Shown: positions 11,424-22,332, counted from the first letter of the stretch. The stretch: 64,000 nt of DNA from Vanessa cardui (GCF_905220365.1 NC_061135.1:12987501-13051500), one strand, 5' to 3'. Notes: generated by a model not told the origin, from the sequence alone. Made by a program: numbers and translations.

Positions 11424-11664
11424 CGCCAGTATATATGTAGCAGTCATCTGGTTAAATCTGCCATTTTATTATATGACTAGCGCATTGACTGACAACATAA
11501 AAGGAATAATCAAACATTAAAAAACTGACAATATACCATTCAACGTCTATGCTAAATTACGTTTAGTCAAGACGTTGAACATTACATTAAACTACTTGAC
11601 GAGTTGTGCTAGTCATATAATCAAATAGCAGATTCAACTAGATTACGGCGACATATATATTGGC
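11424..11664. mobile_element. Inverted-repeat MITE, about 240 bp
   Basis: The left arm (11,424-11,484) and right arm (11,605-11,664) are imperfect inverted repeats of about 60 bp: 'cgccagtatatatgt' pairs with 'acatatatattggc', and 'ttatatgactagc' with 'gctagtcatataa'. Inside is a second inverted pair, CAACGTCT and AGACGTTG. It has no coding capacity. The layout fits a MITE moved by a cut-and-paste transposase. I could not define a clean target duplication, so the superfamily is unknown. Confidence 0.8.
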
Positions 11665-13095
11665 CAATTTTAATGATCAACGTTAAAGAATATAGTAACG
11701 GATATTTTCTCTGTGACTTTTTCTTCTAGATACTGAAGCGGTTCTTTGTTATATTGTGTCATAATTAGAAGCTGGCAATTTCAAATTCTATGGTGATTAT
11801 GATTTGTGTCTTTAATATAAAATTTACATGGACTAATCGTATCTTTCTATAATTTTATGTGTCTGACAAATTTTTAAACATGGCGTTTACGGTTCAAGAT
11901 TCCAAAGCAATTTAAAAATATATTTTTGTATCTCGTGTGTTTAAAATAGACTATTTATTAAAGGTGAATTCCTGTTATTACAAATATTCTGTACCCTTGA
12001 TGAGTATTTGTTTATTGCAGGCAATCATAACATTTGTCAAACGAATTATTATCATATTATATACGAAATACAGTCTTATTTTGATTGTATGCAATTATAC
12101 AAGAGCATGAAATTCACGCTTGTCATGTCAATTATGGTTTAAATTTAAAGCGGATGGAACTGCGAAGGGGTTTCTCAGAAACCTACTGCATATCTGGTAT
12201 AAAGATTATGTATGGTTTAGTAGTTTCTGCAGGATTTAATTTAGTTTCATGTGTCTTTTTGTCCCACTTCTTCTTATCCGACGGATTTCAAATTTCACTT
12301 GAAGCTAAGTTTTGATGACGACATATTCATATTATAACCTAATACTGTGGAAATAACTCATGACACGGAAAGAACTCTTCAACAATTAACAACATAAACA
12401 CGACATAAGATGCACTCAATACAGAAAACACAGACCTCATATACACAAAAAAATATTATTAGAATCTGTGGAAGAAAGAGAGCAGATGGTAGCATCTGTT
12501 CTCTTGCTTTTGCCCCCTTACTTTTTCCAAAAAACAGGTAGGAAAATGTCCATATGTATCAGTTGTTTAGTTAAAGGAGTAACTAAAATTAATTATAAAT
12601 ATTAGTAAGGAGTTCCTACGCAGCTACTTATATGATAAGTAACCGGTATGCCCGAAATCTGTCAGAAAAATATCTACTGTTTCCAGATAGCGTAATCTTA
12701 GTTCGTCAACTTGTATCGTCACATGTATTACAGCCTCCAGTAGATATAGTAATGTGTAAGTTTGTTTTAACAAGAGGTACCGAAGTTGTAATGAATAGGA
12801 AAACTTTTCTCTTCTTAAAGACATTTGCGCAATCTTATGTTCGTGTGGGCAGGACCACACTTCTTCGTATGTAATCTTGTTTTCTATTATTTTGACGCTG
12901 TCATCGTTTTTATTAAATTTCAACTGCATATATTTTCTTGTAAAGCTTTGAACACAATATAAGTAAAATAAAAGAGACAAAGAGCATTTTAAGACCGAAC
13001 GTTGTTGATATTTTCGTTACCTCTAAATATTATAAAGATATATGTATTATTTCTTTATTTTTATGTAGTTGGCAATCAACGGGACTTCTTCTTTC
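11665..13095. other. Unassigned sequence with opposed frames near 12.6-13.0 kb
   Basis: Overlapping frames occur at 12,624-12,980 (-, 118 codons) and 12,632-12,874 (+, 80 codons). Neither shows a known motif, signal peptide or splice pattern that I can defend. The rest is AT-rich. I do not call a gene here. Confidence 0.3.
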
Positions 13096-13097
13096 TT

Positions 13098-13235
13098 TAT
13101 AATATAGGTGAAAAGACGATTGGAAGACTTACCTGATGGAAAGTGACCAGCTCTATGGACCACCGTCCATGGATATTTGCAATCCCGAAGGACTCCAAAA
13201 CGCGTTGCTGGCCTATAAAAGACGTGGACACTCTT
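13098..13235 (+). repeat. Family H fragment
   Basis: It contains 'acctgatggaaagtgacc', 'ccgtccatggata', 'aaaacgcgttgctggcct', the pattern shared with 19,862-19,990 and 25,622-25,768. It is a non-coding lepidopteran interspersed repeat; its class is unknown to me. Confidence 0.6.
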
Positions 13236-13807
13236 ATCTTGAAAGTTAATTCCACAGTGTGGTTTTGCGAAGTAGAAACTGCCTTAAAAATCGCATTGTT
13301 GTGGATTTTTGGGAATCTTTTGTTGACTTGATAACTCGGAATTTCGTAACTAATGATCCAATTCTAAAAATGTTTATAGTTCTTATAGGTTCTACATCTT
13401 CACTATTTCTGAGTGCTTGAGAGTATAAAATTATAATAACATTACATAATTCTCTTATCAACATTATCTTTAAGAATAAATGACCCTGACTTCATAAGTT
13501 TTTATATAAAACCGTCACATTAAAATTACGTTCAAGTGTGGTATGACCCTTATCAGATTGGCTTCGATATACGGATGTAGTTCGAACTATTGTTTTGTTA
13601 AAACTTCACTCGTTCGAGAAATGTAATTAAATTCTTAGTTACATGAAATCTCGCAACTTCACCTTAAATTAAATTTAAGACTTAATTAAAAACTCATGCA
13701 TACTCGTAGTTCCAAATAACGTAATCGTTTATTTTCAAAACTCATTTAAATTTCTGGTCGCTACTTATTTTGAAGATTATGCGTAGAATACTAGAGTGGA
13801 TATATTT

Positions 13808-13861
13808 ACACTGCTTAAAAACTGTAGGGCTAAATAGCCCTACAGTTTTTTTAAGCAGTGT
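13808..13861. repeat. Long hairpin (24-bp arms)
   Basis: The arm ACACTGCTTAAAAACTGTAG plus GGCT (13,808-13,831) is complementary to 13,836-13,861, except for two extra T in the right arm's T-run; the loop is AAAT. The hairpin sits inside a chance 94-codon frame. It may be a miniature fold-back element. Confidence 0.85.
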
Positions 13862-15288
13862 TGTTACAGCTATATTCAAATATAGTAGAATGTTATTAGA
13901 ATTACAAAGACTGAAACATCATGAAATCTTTTGTTACTTAATATATTTTTACTTTAAACCCGCTGTGCTCGCCAATTTGTGTGCATTTGGATTTAAAAAA
14001 AAAAGTTATTGTCCAGTTTGTAGATTTTACTATAACTTATTAATTTTGTATTAAGCTGCTTTTGTCGTTATTAGGGGGCACCGGGCTTGCCCTCACCACT
14101 ACTCAGAATTACTTAGGTGACTTTATTATTATTTTTATATATAATTGTAAAAAAATGCATGTATGTTTTATTATCAGACAGCATTACAATTTAAATTTTC
14201 AGCACTTGTTCATTTTGTACCTTTATATCATATTTACATGTTACATAAAAATTTCAACATTATAGGCTCAAGATTCCAGAAGACAGCTTCATTGATTCGA
14301 TGTCTGATACGTATTTATATCAGTAAGCCAATGACCTTTCAAGATAATTTGTATAGGGATAAGCCGATCGAGTAAAGGGTTATCTGAAGCAATTGCCGCC
14401 TAATCGAAGGGGTCCAGATTCGAGTCTATTTGTCACGAGAAATTAGTGACTTAATTTTGTGCTTAGTTTAACAAGGATAACTTGGGCCCTCCATAATTTT
14501 GGTTGGATTATTCCAGACTTTCAATTTAAGGATTTTAATTGATTGGAAAAATTTCCGAACTCAATTATCTGTCTTATCTGAATAGGGCGTGGTTTCTACT
14601 TCGACGATTCGAATAAATCAACGCTGATATAAAGATAGATTGTAACATATTAAATGGTAATATATATAATATAACGGAGAAGCTTCTGGTACAGGGTTTA
14701 TGGCGTAGGTCTCATGCAATTAACCACAGATATACGATATGATATTTCTTATATTTTATTTAGGTTATTAGCTATCACAATTTCAAAAGTAGGTATATTG
14801 TAACTAACGTTCCAACGTTCAAACAAAAATAATAAAAGGATGGTTGGAGAGTGTGTGACTATAAGTCGTTTAAAATTAGATAGTTATTTGGTCATATATA
14901 TAGTGGACTGTTTGGTAGTTACTACAATTGGACATTAGACGAACAGATTTGGGCAATTAAGTGGAGGAAAGGACGGGCACATGGATATTCCAAAGGTAAA
15001 TGGTCACCACTACCCTTATATAACCATTGTACCTCCAACCCTGGAAGCTAAGGTTTTATGTTGTGTCTATGTCACCTTTCTTTTTAAATTCTCTTTAAAA
15101 TGTACACAATGTATCCATCTACAAAAAAGGAAACTATTTCATTATTTGCCATTGCTGGTCAAATGAAGGCCTGGCCTAATTTCATTAACAAGACTCTAAA
15201 TTTCAGCGAGGACGCTTGGGTTTCGCGCTCTTTGTTTTGAAACCATCTCCAATAAATATGATTATGACGAAGCAGCTCGTCACAGCTT
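13862..15288. other. Unassigned AT-rich sequence
   Basis: Short frames at 14,062-14,375 and 14,981-15,166 have no recognisable content. No repeat copies are seen. Confidence 0.4.
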
Positions 15289-15653
15289 GTTTTTAAAATA
15301 TATGATCCCAGCATTGCTGACGTCACGAATGTCAGGGTTCGGATCTCTATCCATCCTCGAAGGTATGAAATTAAACGCAGGAAATATTCTTCTTTGATTT
15401 ATTCCAAGCTGAGAAAGTCCGATCGCCTCGATAGCCCGAACAAGCCTCGATAACGGCAAGCGGCCTTTTATAACAAAATTGGGTGTGGAATCTATTCATT
15501 CAATATAACACCTATTCATGGACGGTAAAATATTTCAGCCTTATTAAACATCCTATAATTCACTAAACATTATTAATTTAATAAACGGACAATTTTCAAT
15601 CATTACAATAATTAAAATAATCATTTCTGGACACGTGTTTTTCTTTCATATAT
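15289..15653 (-). mobile_element. Decayed solo LTR, same family as the 16.7-19.1 kb element
   Basis: It aligns along most of its length with the 401-bp LTRs: 'gctgacgtcacgaatgtcag', 'gatttattcc', 'ggccttttataacaaaat' and 'aataatcatttctggacacg'. It is much diverged, and about 20 bp near its right end ('..ctccgcgccgaca') is missing. The perfect TGACGTCA (15,318-15,325) and the TATA/AATAAA pair are still readable on the minus strand. No internal region remains. Confidence 0.85.
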
Positions 15654-16085
15654 ATCATGATATATATACATTAACATGACCTCATCAATCTCACCAACAT
15701 TCTCAAAAAAGTAAAAAAAACACTTCCAAGAAAAACCTTAAAATAATTTCATACCCAACTCTGACACAGTAAATCTATTCTTATAACCTCTTCGTTTAAA
15801 ACAAATGCAGGTTAAGTTTGTCTCGTAAGCTTCGTGTGAGTTCCGACATCAAGGAGTGACTGTCTACTGCAATTAGTGTAAACAGTGCCGACACACAGAA
15901 GTACCCTCCAATGGAACGACTCACGTCTCAGTGATACGAGGTAAGCTGTGTTACGCTTGTAAAGTAACCTAGTTTGTGTGTTTAGCTTTCGCTAAGGGGG
16001 TTCCCTTATATAAATAAACTCGTACGTCAGAATTGACTTATTAATTTTTGAGTCTTCGTGTCAATTTAAAATCAATATATTGTAT
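15654..16085. other. Unassigned spacer
   Basis: It begins with an ATAT palindrome (about 15,650-15,670). No gene or repeat copy is recognised. Confidence 0.4.
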
Positions 16086-16086
16086 T

Positions 16087-16333
16087 GAGCTGAGATGGTC
16101 CAGTAGTTAGAACGCGTGCATCTTAACCGATGATTACGGGTTCAAACCCAGGCAAGTATCACTATATTCATGTGTTTAAGTTGTGTTTATAATTCATCTC
16201 GTGCTCGGCGCATCGCACATGTGTATTCCACTAACTCGCATTGGGTCAGCGTGGTGGAATATGTTCCAAACCTTCTCCTCAAAGGCCTTAGCTCAGCAGT
16301 GGGATATTTACAGGCTGTCGTTGTTGTTGTATA
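16087..16333 (+). repeat. SINE A copy with 3' (TTG)n tail
   Basis: The head 'gagatggtccagtagttag' and B box 'gggttcaaaccc' are followed by a body missing about 60 bp (after 'ctcgtgctcggcg'), then 'cagcagtgggatatttac' and a GTTGTTGTT tail. Members of the family differ in this tail (ACTTT or GTT repeats), which suggests subfamilies or different LINE partners. Confidence 0.9.
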
Positions 16334-16710
16334 TTGTAAGGAGTTTTATGCATCACTATTAACCTGAAGAAAATAACTCAGAAGTAACAGTGGTACAGCA
16401 CGGACGATGATAATCAGCAGTGTTAGTCATGATTAAGGTGACCTACGTCATTTTGATTTGTCTTGATGTTATTTTATTATTAAAGTTTCTAGTATTTGTT
16501 TGTGATAAAATATGAATCCAATATTAAATATTTTTCATTAATAACAATTTTTGCTTGTATAAACTGATACATTTACTTACTTAATTTCATTGTAAACTAA
16601 CATCTCTTTGGTTGTTTTGCATTTGTTTTTTTAAACTTAGCACCGCTGTCTAAGTATCCTTTGTCCTTAATTTTAAGACCAGGTCCAGCTATCATCTCAT
16701 AATGTATATA

Positions 16711-17111
16711 ACGGAGTAGGCATGTCCGAGCGCGTTTTTAAAAAACATGACGCCAGCATAGCTGACGTCACGAGTGTCAGAGTTTCGATCTTTAACCATC
16801 TTCGGTGGTATGAAATAAAACTCAGGAAATAATCCTCTCTGATTTATTCCAATATGAGACGGTCCGATCGCTCCGACGGCTCGACCAAGTCTGTCGATAC
16901 CGGCGGGTGCTTGATCTTTTATAACAAAAATAGGTGGGTAGAGTTATTCACTCAACATAACAACTGTTTACAAACATTAAAATATTTCAGAGTAATTTAA
17001 CATTTCAAAATTCACTAAAAATTATTCATTTAACAATGAAACAGTTTTAAATTATTAAAATAATCATTTCTGGACACGTGTCTTTCTTAAATTCGTGGCT
17101 CCGCGCCGACA
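16711..17111 (-). repeat. 3' LTR of the minus-strand element
   Basis: On the minus strand it starts TGTCGGCGCGGAG and ends CTCCGT. It contains TATAAAAG (16,923-16,916), an AATAAA signal (16,848-16,843) and a palindromic TGACGTCA (16,763-16,770), giving U3-R-U5 in the expected order. No polypurine tract is visible just upstream (right of 17,111), so the junction with the interior is probably rearranged. Confidence 0.9.
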
Positions 17112-17760
17112 CGGCCATTCTGACAGGCGGTGCGCGCTCTGCACCTGCCTAAGTTGTGCGATTGGAAATCTGCGAATCAAAAATATTTTTGAAGCAGGTA
17201 TCTGTAAGCAACACATCATGTTGACCTTTGATAATTGTTTTGTAAAACAGTACACAAAGAAATCTCTCATGCACCTTTATTGTAATAAATATGGAAAGAT
17301 TTTACGCATACTATGCTCATAACTGTGTCATAATAACTGTTAAAAGTTCTCGTAGATCTGTGGTGTATACATGTCTATACCACGGTCCACACGGTCTCCC
17401 TACGGTATCTCATGGTTCTCTGTGGATACATCAAGGATCCGCGGGTAGCTCGAGGGTAACACGTGGTTAGCTCAGAGGTATCACTCTCCAGATTACGGTA
17501 TATAAATGGCTACCACGGCTCCACAACGCCTCCCAACGGTATCTCATGGTTCACTTTTGGATACATCAAGGATCCGTGAGTAGTACGAGGGTAACACGTG
17601 GTTAGCTCAGAGGTATCACTCTCAAACCAGAGTGTACGTGTCTAGTTATGGTTGCATGAGGAATCTCAATGGTAATTAATATTCAAATTTTTTTTTTTTT
17701 TTTTTGTTTTTGCTCTCTTCTTTATTTCTTTTTCTTTTTAGATTTTAAGAGGTAAGATAA
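17112..17760 (-). other. Rearranged interior of LTR element with 134-bp tandem duplication
   Basis: A unit with 'acggtatctcatggttc', 'gatacatcaaggatccg' and 'ggttagctcagaggtatcac' occurs at 17,390-17,488 and again at 17,524-17,622 (offset 134-135). A T-run at about 17,688-17,705 is an A-run in the element's sense. The phrase 'cggccattctg..cggtgcgcgctctgcacc' next to the LTR (17,112-17,147) recurs at 17,862-17,899, so the LTR-proximal end has been duplicated. No coding is evident. Confidence 0.7.
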
Positions 17761-18132
17761 GTAAATTTTGCCTCACAGTTTTATGCGATGATTAGTTCTC
17801 GTCGATGTTGACCACTCGGACTGACTGACCAGCTCGTGATATGGATGGCAACTCCCGCTATCACGGCCATTCTGCGGGACGGTGCGCGCTCTGCACCGGT
17901 CGCGTTTCTGGCTGTGGTGCTCGGCGAAGCTGATTACGAGCGCCCACTGCCGACCACCTCCTCCACTGTCGTTATTCTTATGAAACCTGCAAATCTCGAA
18001 AGACACAATTAATTAATCACATCAAGTAATGGTGGTTACGTGGACTCTTTATTAATGTCGATCAGGTTTAAGAGGTTCAGGTGGTATGCAATGTTTTCCT
18101 TGTGTAAAAAGTGGGTGGTGCAACTCCATATA

Positions 18133-18318
18133 CTAGATGCACTGTTCGGTCTCGCAGTTCTTCATTTTTATTAACTCGTTTTTGAGGGTAGTAATAATTC
18201 TTTCCACTTGGCCATTTGCTCGGCTGGTTCCTGACGTGTTGTTTATCTTAGTGTGTCTCCATTTCCCCGTGTTATCCATGATCTCCGTGATCCACATGGT
18301 CTCTTGTTGATTTTTCAA
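18133..18318 (-). pseudogene. Integrase core fragment of LTR element
   Basis: A 61-codon minus-strand frame contains HTKINNTSGTSRANGQVERI. The SRANGQVER stretch is the conserved end of the retroviral-type integrase catalytic core of Ty3/gypsy elements (in the family the final Glu of the DDE triad lies in this motif). The earlier Asp residues, the zinc-binding N-terminus and all of RT are missing, and stop codons follow on both sides. It is therefore a remnant that fixes the element's class and direction and cannot integrate DNA. Confidence 0.75.
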
Positions 18319-18380
18319 TTAAGATGTTCCACACATATGAACAGCATGGCAAATGAGGATGCCCTTGAAGCGTATTGTTC

Positions 18381-18664
18381 TTAATTGTAGGAAGTAGCCG
18401 CCTCAAGTGTTGACGAAGTGGGTACTCCCGCACTAGTCGGCCTTGGAGCTGATGAATGATTTATTGGATCCGTGGCTTGCGGTCCTGCCATATAGATGGG
18501 CCCCCTTACACCGAAGTTGCAGGCAGTTAGTGTGAAGTGCTTAGAGATCTTCTTATCACTTCGCAATATGGTTCTGTCTTGTAGCGATCCTTATGTGACA
18601 GGTGGAACCGAAGCTGATGAGGACGTAGCAGAGATCGGAGCTTTTTCCAATCCCGCTTCTGATA
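18381..18664 (-). other. Leader and possible gag remnant with primer-binding site
   Basis: Downstream of the primer-binding site (18,664-18,647 minus) lies about 265 bp, with a 61-codon frame (18,566-18,381, non-ATG start) rich in Pro, Ser and Thr. The position suits an untranslated leader or gag start. I recognise no gag motif. The next 60 bp toward the integrase relic have stop codons. Confidence 0.4.
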
Positions 18665-19065
18665 ACGGAGCAGGCATGTCCGAGCGCGTTTTTAAAAAAC
18701 ATGACGCCAGCATAGCTGACGTCACGAGTGTCAGAGTTTCGATCTTTAACCATCTTCGGTGGTATGAAATAAAACTCAGGAAATAATCCTCTCTGATTTA
18801 TTCCAATATGAGACGGTCCGATCGCTCCGACGGCTCGACCAAGTCTGTCGATACCGGCGGGTGCTTGATCTTTTATAACAAAAATAGGTGGGTAGAGTTA
18901 TTCACTCAACATAACAACTGTTTACAAACATTAAAATATTTCAGAGTAATTTAACATTTCAAAATTCACTAAAAATTATTCATTTAACAATGAAACAGTT
19001 TTAAATTATTAAAATAATCATTTCTGGACACGTGTCTTTCTTAAATTCGTGGCTCCGCGCCGACA
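18665..19065 (-). repeat. 5' LTR of the minus-strand element
   Basis: Same length as 16,711-17,111. TATAAAAG is at 18,877-18,870 (minus), AATAAA at 18,802-18,797 and TGACGTCA at 18,717-18,724. Transcription would start roughly 18,840-18,850 and run left into the primer-binding site. The outer flank continues TATATGATG, an AT target. Confidence 0.9.
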
Positions 19066-19311
19066 TATATGATGTATGTAACAATAATTAAAATATATAA
19101 CAAGGATGAAATACACTGTAATTTGTATATTTATTGCATTAATCTAGTCGAGCATTTACTCTGAAGACTTAACGAGTGGAGGTTGTCTACGTCGATTACT
19201 GTAAACGCCGTCCCGGGGAGTAAGTGCTTTCATCTAAATGGTCCAATGGGATAGTCAGTTTCTTGGTATGATCTATGCTATGAATTTTAAAACCGACTTA
19301 CTTTTCTTAAT

Positions 19312-19545
19312 TCGACGACCTCCGTGATCGAGTAATGTGAACATTGGTTTTCGTAGGTACGCAAGACCGAGGTCCCGGGTTCGATTCCCGGTTGTGTCGA
19401 TGTAAAAAAAAGTTCATTACTTTGCTGCCTTGGTATAGCTGTTTGTGGTACCGTTGTTACATCTGACTTTCCATAGAACAAGTGCTCTAGCTACTTACAT
19501 TAGTATCTGAGTAATGTATGTGATGTTGTCCAATATTTATGTTTA
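19312..19545 (+). repeat. SINE I, tRNA-derived
   Basis: The head 'gtgatcgagtaatgtgaaca' with the B box 'gggttcgattccc' (about 19,378-19,390) is followed by an unrelated body ending 'acttacatt..gtatgtgatgttgtc'. The second copy at 24,869-25,085 has the same order. It differs from SINE A in both head and body. Pol III transcription from the internal A/B boxes is expected for such elements. The minus-strand 64-codon frame over it is not a gene. Confidence 0.8.
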
Positions 19546-19860
19546 AATTTAAATTAAGAATGATAATGTCATTCTGTATTTGTTAGTATGATGTGAATCG
19601 ATACCAATAATTCTAAAAATTATAATATGTGACGCACGTTTATCTGTTTTTTAGTTGCACCAAATAAGGAATAAATGCTTATTGATCACATATTGGGCAT
19701 TGGGCAATGCTGCAAATATTTCGTCAATCGATGTCGAAACCTTTCTAGATCTGTACCGAAAACTAAAATCACCAGGGGCCTATGTGAATAATAAAAAAGT
19801 AGCAAAGCATAATACAGCATAATTCAATTCCCTTCCAACGGTTCATTCCTGAAAGTTTTA
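19546..19860. other. Unassigned sequence
   Basis: AT-rich with no recognised element or frame. Confidence 0.4.
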
Positions 19861-19861
19861 A

Positions 19862-19990
19862 TTTTGGCAAATGAGCAGAAGATTCACCAGAAGGAAAGTG
19901 ACTAACACGAAGGCTTGCATGTGCTTTGTCAGCCCTTAAGAAATTCGAAGGCTCTTTTTTGAAGATGTAAAAGTTGTATCGGTTCGGAAA
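19862..19990 (+). repeat. Family H fragment
   Basis: It contains 'ggcaaatgagcagaagattc', 'ggaaagtgac' and 'tgtcagcccttaag..ttcgaaggctcttttttgaag', matching the fuller copy at 25,622-25,768. Confidence 0.65.
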
Positions 19991-21902
19991 AACCTCCGAC
20001 GAATGTTTCTGACTTTAACATATTCATTCATTCACTGATTTTAAAATAGTATATACGCTTATAATGACTTAATTTCAGTTTATTAAAAGAAAATGTAGAA
20101 AAAACTTAAGGTATGTTTAGCCGAAGAGTAAGGTAAGTTTAACAGCCAGAAATAAGGTAAGTTTAAGAACCAGAAAGTACACTCAACCTTCACAATTTTA
20201 GTGTGAAACATCTTATATTTGCAATAGTCCACCTCATTCTAATAGACCTCACCGCTAATAATAAATTTCATGTTTATTTCATAGTTCTCTTATATGATAG
20301 AAAAGGAAAATTTTCCATTTTATTTGAATCCGCATCGTTCGTGCCAATATTGATAAATATTTTTTATCCACTCCATGTTTTTAAAACACAACTGCATAAG
20401 AGAAATCTTGATATTTCGAGAGATTAAAAACTACAAAGTATTGAAAAGCTAGCAAAAAAGTACTCGTAAAAGCAGAAAATGTTGGCTGATACGAATATTT
20501 TCCAATATTTTCCACGCCATAGTCTTTATTTCAGATTGAGGCATAACTAACATTAAATTCGACATGCTTTTTGCATCAGTCGTATACAATATTGATCTAT
20601 TAATGCTCGGGTCAGACTGACTTCCGCTAACAACACTACCATATCATCATCGTAGAAAATAGTAATAATTCATTATTGTACTTATTTATACTTTATTGTG
20701 CTCTAAAGGAGTACCGTACCTTTTCTTTAAACCAATGATAATCTTGTTACTCGGGCCTCTGGTTATATGGGATTCATACCCACTTAAACACACTAGTGTT
20801 TAAGTGGGTATGAAATGGTGGGTATATACGGCCTACTAAGGCCGTTTTCGATAAGGATTACAGACGCTGTGGATTTGTGTCTTGTACTGTTGCTGGGCTT
20901 GTGTAGAGGATAATGAAAGTCACAAACTGGTTCACGATTTATTAACGAGACGGTATAATTATACGGACTGTGACGCACTTGATAGACACTCTGTTTTACA
21001 TATGCAATGCTTCGACTTTTATACATGATATATGCCAAAGAATATGAGATACACATATGTGAAATATTTTTGTCATAGAATATGTAACTTTACTGTTTAC
21101 TTTAATACCTATGTGCAGTACCATGTTCCGCTCGTAGCCCATGGCGTCATGAAGTTCTCTGGGTATAAAGGTGAACCCACTCAACCCTCGCTATTGCTAT
21201 ACGGAAAGCCTCTTGGATCAGGATGACGATCCCAGCCGTAGCCCGCATGTCCAAGATTTGTCTGTATGATTACATTATTAAACAATCGGACAACCTTTTA
21301 TATTATTTCATGTATTAACTGTTCTGTCTTGGTATGCAATCAAGTGTATTAATTTAATGATCATGAATATAGATAACTTCAGATAGCGAACTACAATAAT
21401 ATCTATCCAAACCATTTACTAAACGAAATATGAAGATGACTCTGACAAAAGAATTTTGATATTTACAGTCGGAATAAGAAAAGGTTCGTCACCTTAAGAT
21501 CTATTTTTGTGTGCTCATTATGAGCGATAATCTGCTTTACTGTTTGAGAATGACATGTTGGATCGCAATGATTTGATGTTTAGATTCAAAAGGTACTAAG
21601 AGTTTAAGACTTGATAAGGGAATGAATTTGAAAACTGACGAAGGTTTTCTTACTCTAACTGAACAAACGCATCTTGATTGGTTACCTAGTGCCACTAATA
21701 TTTTGCGTTCCTACACCTGTGTTCCTGATTGACCTTACCATCTCAATCCCCAGTATTGATGGTGATTTAACGGATTTTAACATCAATTTGGTACTAATGT
21801 ATTTTGTATTAATTTCGTGTGTGTATGATAAATTTGAAATTTAGAAGTTATTTCCATTTATTACTCGCGAATACGTGATTGTAGTCCTCGCGAATGCGTC
21901 TA
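19991..21902. other. Mostly unassigned sequence with one perfect hairpin
   Basis: Apart from the hairpin at 20,773-20,814 I see no element. Several 60-90 codon frames (20,203-20,427 +, 20,793-21,226 on both strands) overlap one another and lack motifs. Confidence 0.35.
20773..20814. repeat. Perfect hairpin, 19-bp arms, 4-base loop
   Basis: TTCATACCCACTTAAACAC (20,773-20,791) is exactly complementary to 20,796-20,814; the loop is ACTA. A structure this perfect is likely to be a recent fold-back or a miniature terminal-inverted-repeat remnant. Confidence 0.9.
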
Positions 21903-22153
21903 CTTGGTGGTAGGGCTTTGTGCAAGGCCGCCTGGGTATGTACCACCCACTCATCAGATATTCTACCGCTAAACAACAGTACGCACTATTGTTGTGTTCC
22001 GGTTTGAAGGGTGAGTGAGTCAGTGTAACTACAGGCACAAGGGACATAGCATCTTAGTTCCCAAGGTTGGTGGCGCATTGACGATGAAAGGAATAGTTAA
22101 TATTTCTTACAACGTCATTGTCTATGGGTGATGGTGACCACTTACCATCATAA
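21903..22153 (+). repeat. Family B copy, good length
   Basis: It starts 'ttggtggtagggctttgtgc' and runs through 'gtaccacccactcatcag', 'gtgttccggtttgaagggtg', 'cccaaggttggtggcgcat' and 'gaccacttaccatca'. The last 40 bases and the A-tail are missing. Confidence 0.9.
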
Positions 22154-22185
22154 CATGACTGTATTTTTTTTAAATGTTGAAAAAG

Positions 22186-22332
22186 AGTAACTACTGAGTT
22201 TCTTGCCGGTTCTTCTCGGTAGAATCTACTTTCCGAACCGGTGGTAGCTTCACTTAATTGTTAAATTACGATTAAAAAGTGCTTGTAAATGCCCACTTGA
22301 ATAAAGTATATTTTGATTTTGATGATTTTGAT
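22186..22332 (+). repeat. Family C LINE 3' end with (TTTGAT)n tail
   Basis: Contains 'ctgagtttcttgccggttct', 'ccgaaccggtggtagctt', 'gaataaagtatattttga' and a short TTTGATGAT tail. Family C is the 3' UTR of a jockey-like LINE; the copy at 29,880-30,540 retains some coding sequence. Confidence 0.8.

Larger units (their letters stand above)
16707..19069 (-). mobile_element. Young, internally deleted LTR retrotransposon (Ty3/gypsy, errantivirus-like)
   Basis: Two direct 401-bp LTRs (16,711-17,111 and 18,665-19,065) enclose 1,553 bp. I find one difference between the LTRs (T at 16,717, C at 18,671). The element is bounded by TATA at 16,707-16,710 and 19,066-19,069, a 4-bp target duplication. It reads on the minus strand. 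Next to the right-hand (5') LTR is TATCAGAAGCGGGATTGG (minus, 18,664-18,647), resembling the 3' end complement of tRNA-Leu as a primer-binding site. The integrase relic is also on the minus strand. The interior is far too short for gag-pol, so the copy cannot move alone. The match of target and primer with TED/17.6-type elements is from memory and moderate. Confidence 0.9.

Noticed and set aside
12624..12980. 118-codon minus frame overlapping an 80-codon plus frame
   Set aside because: No motif, no codon bias, no splice or promoter support; two opposed frames over the same bases suggest chance.
13808..13861. Bacterial-type terminator
   Set aside because: The hairpin has T-runs, but the window is clearly insect nuclear DNA with no operon or adjacent gene.
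19376..19400. Functional tRNA gene suggested by a perfect B box
   Set aside because: There is no acceptor stem pairing, and the same head with the same downstream body occurs at 24,869; it is a SINE.
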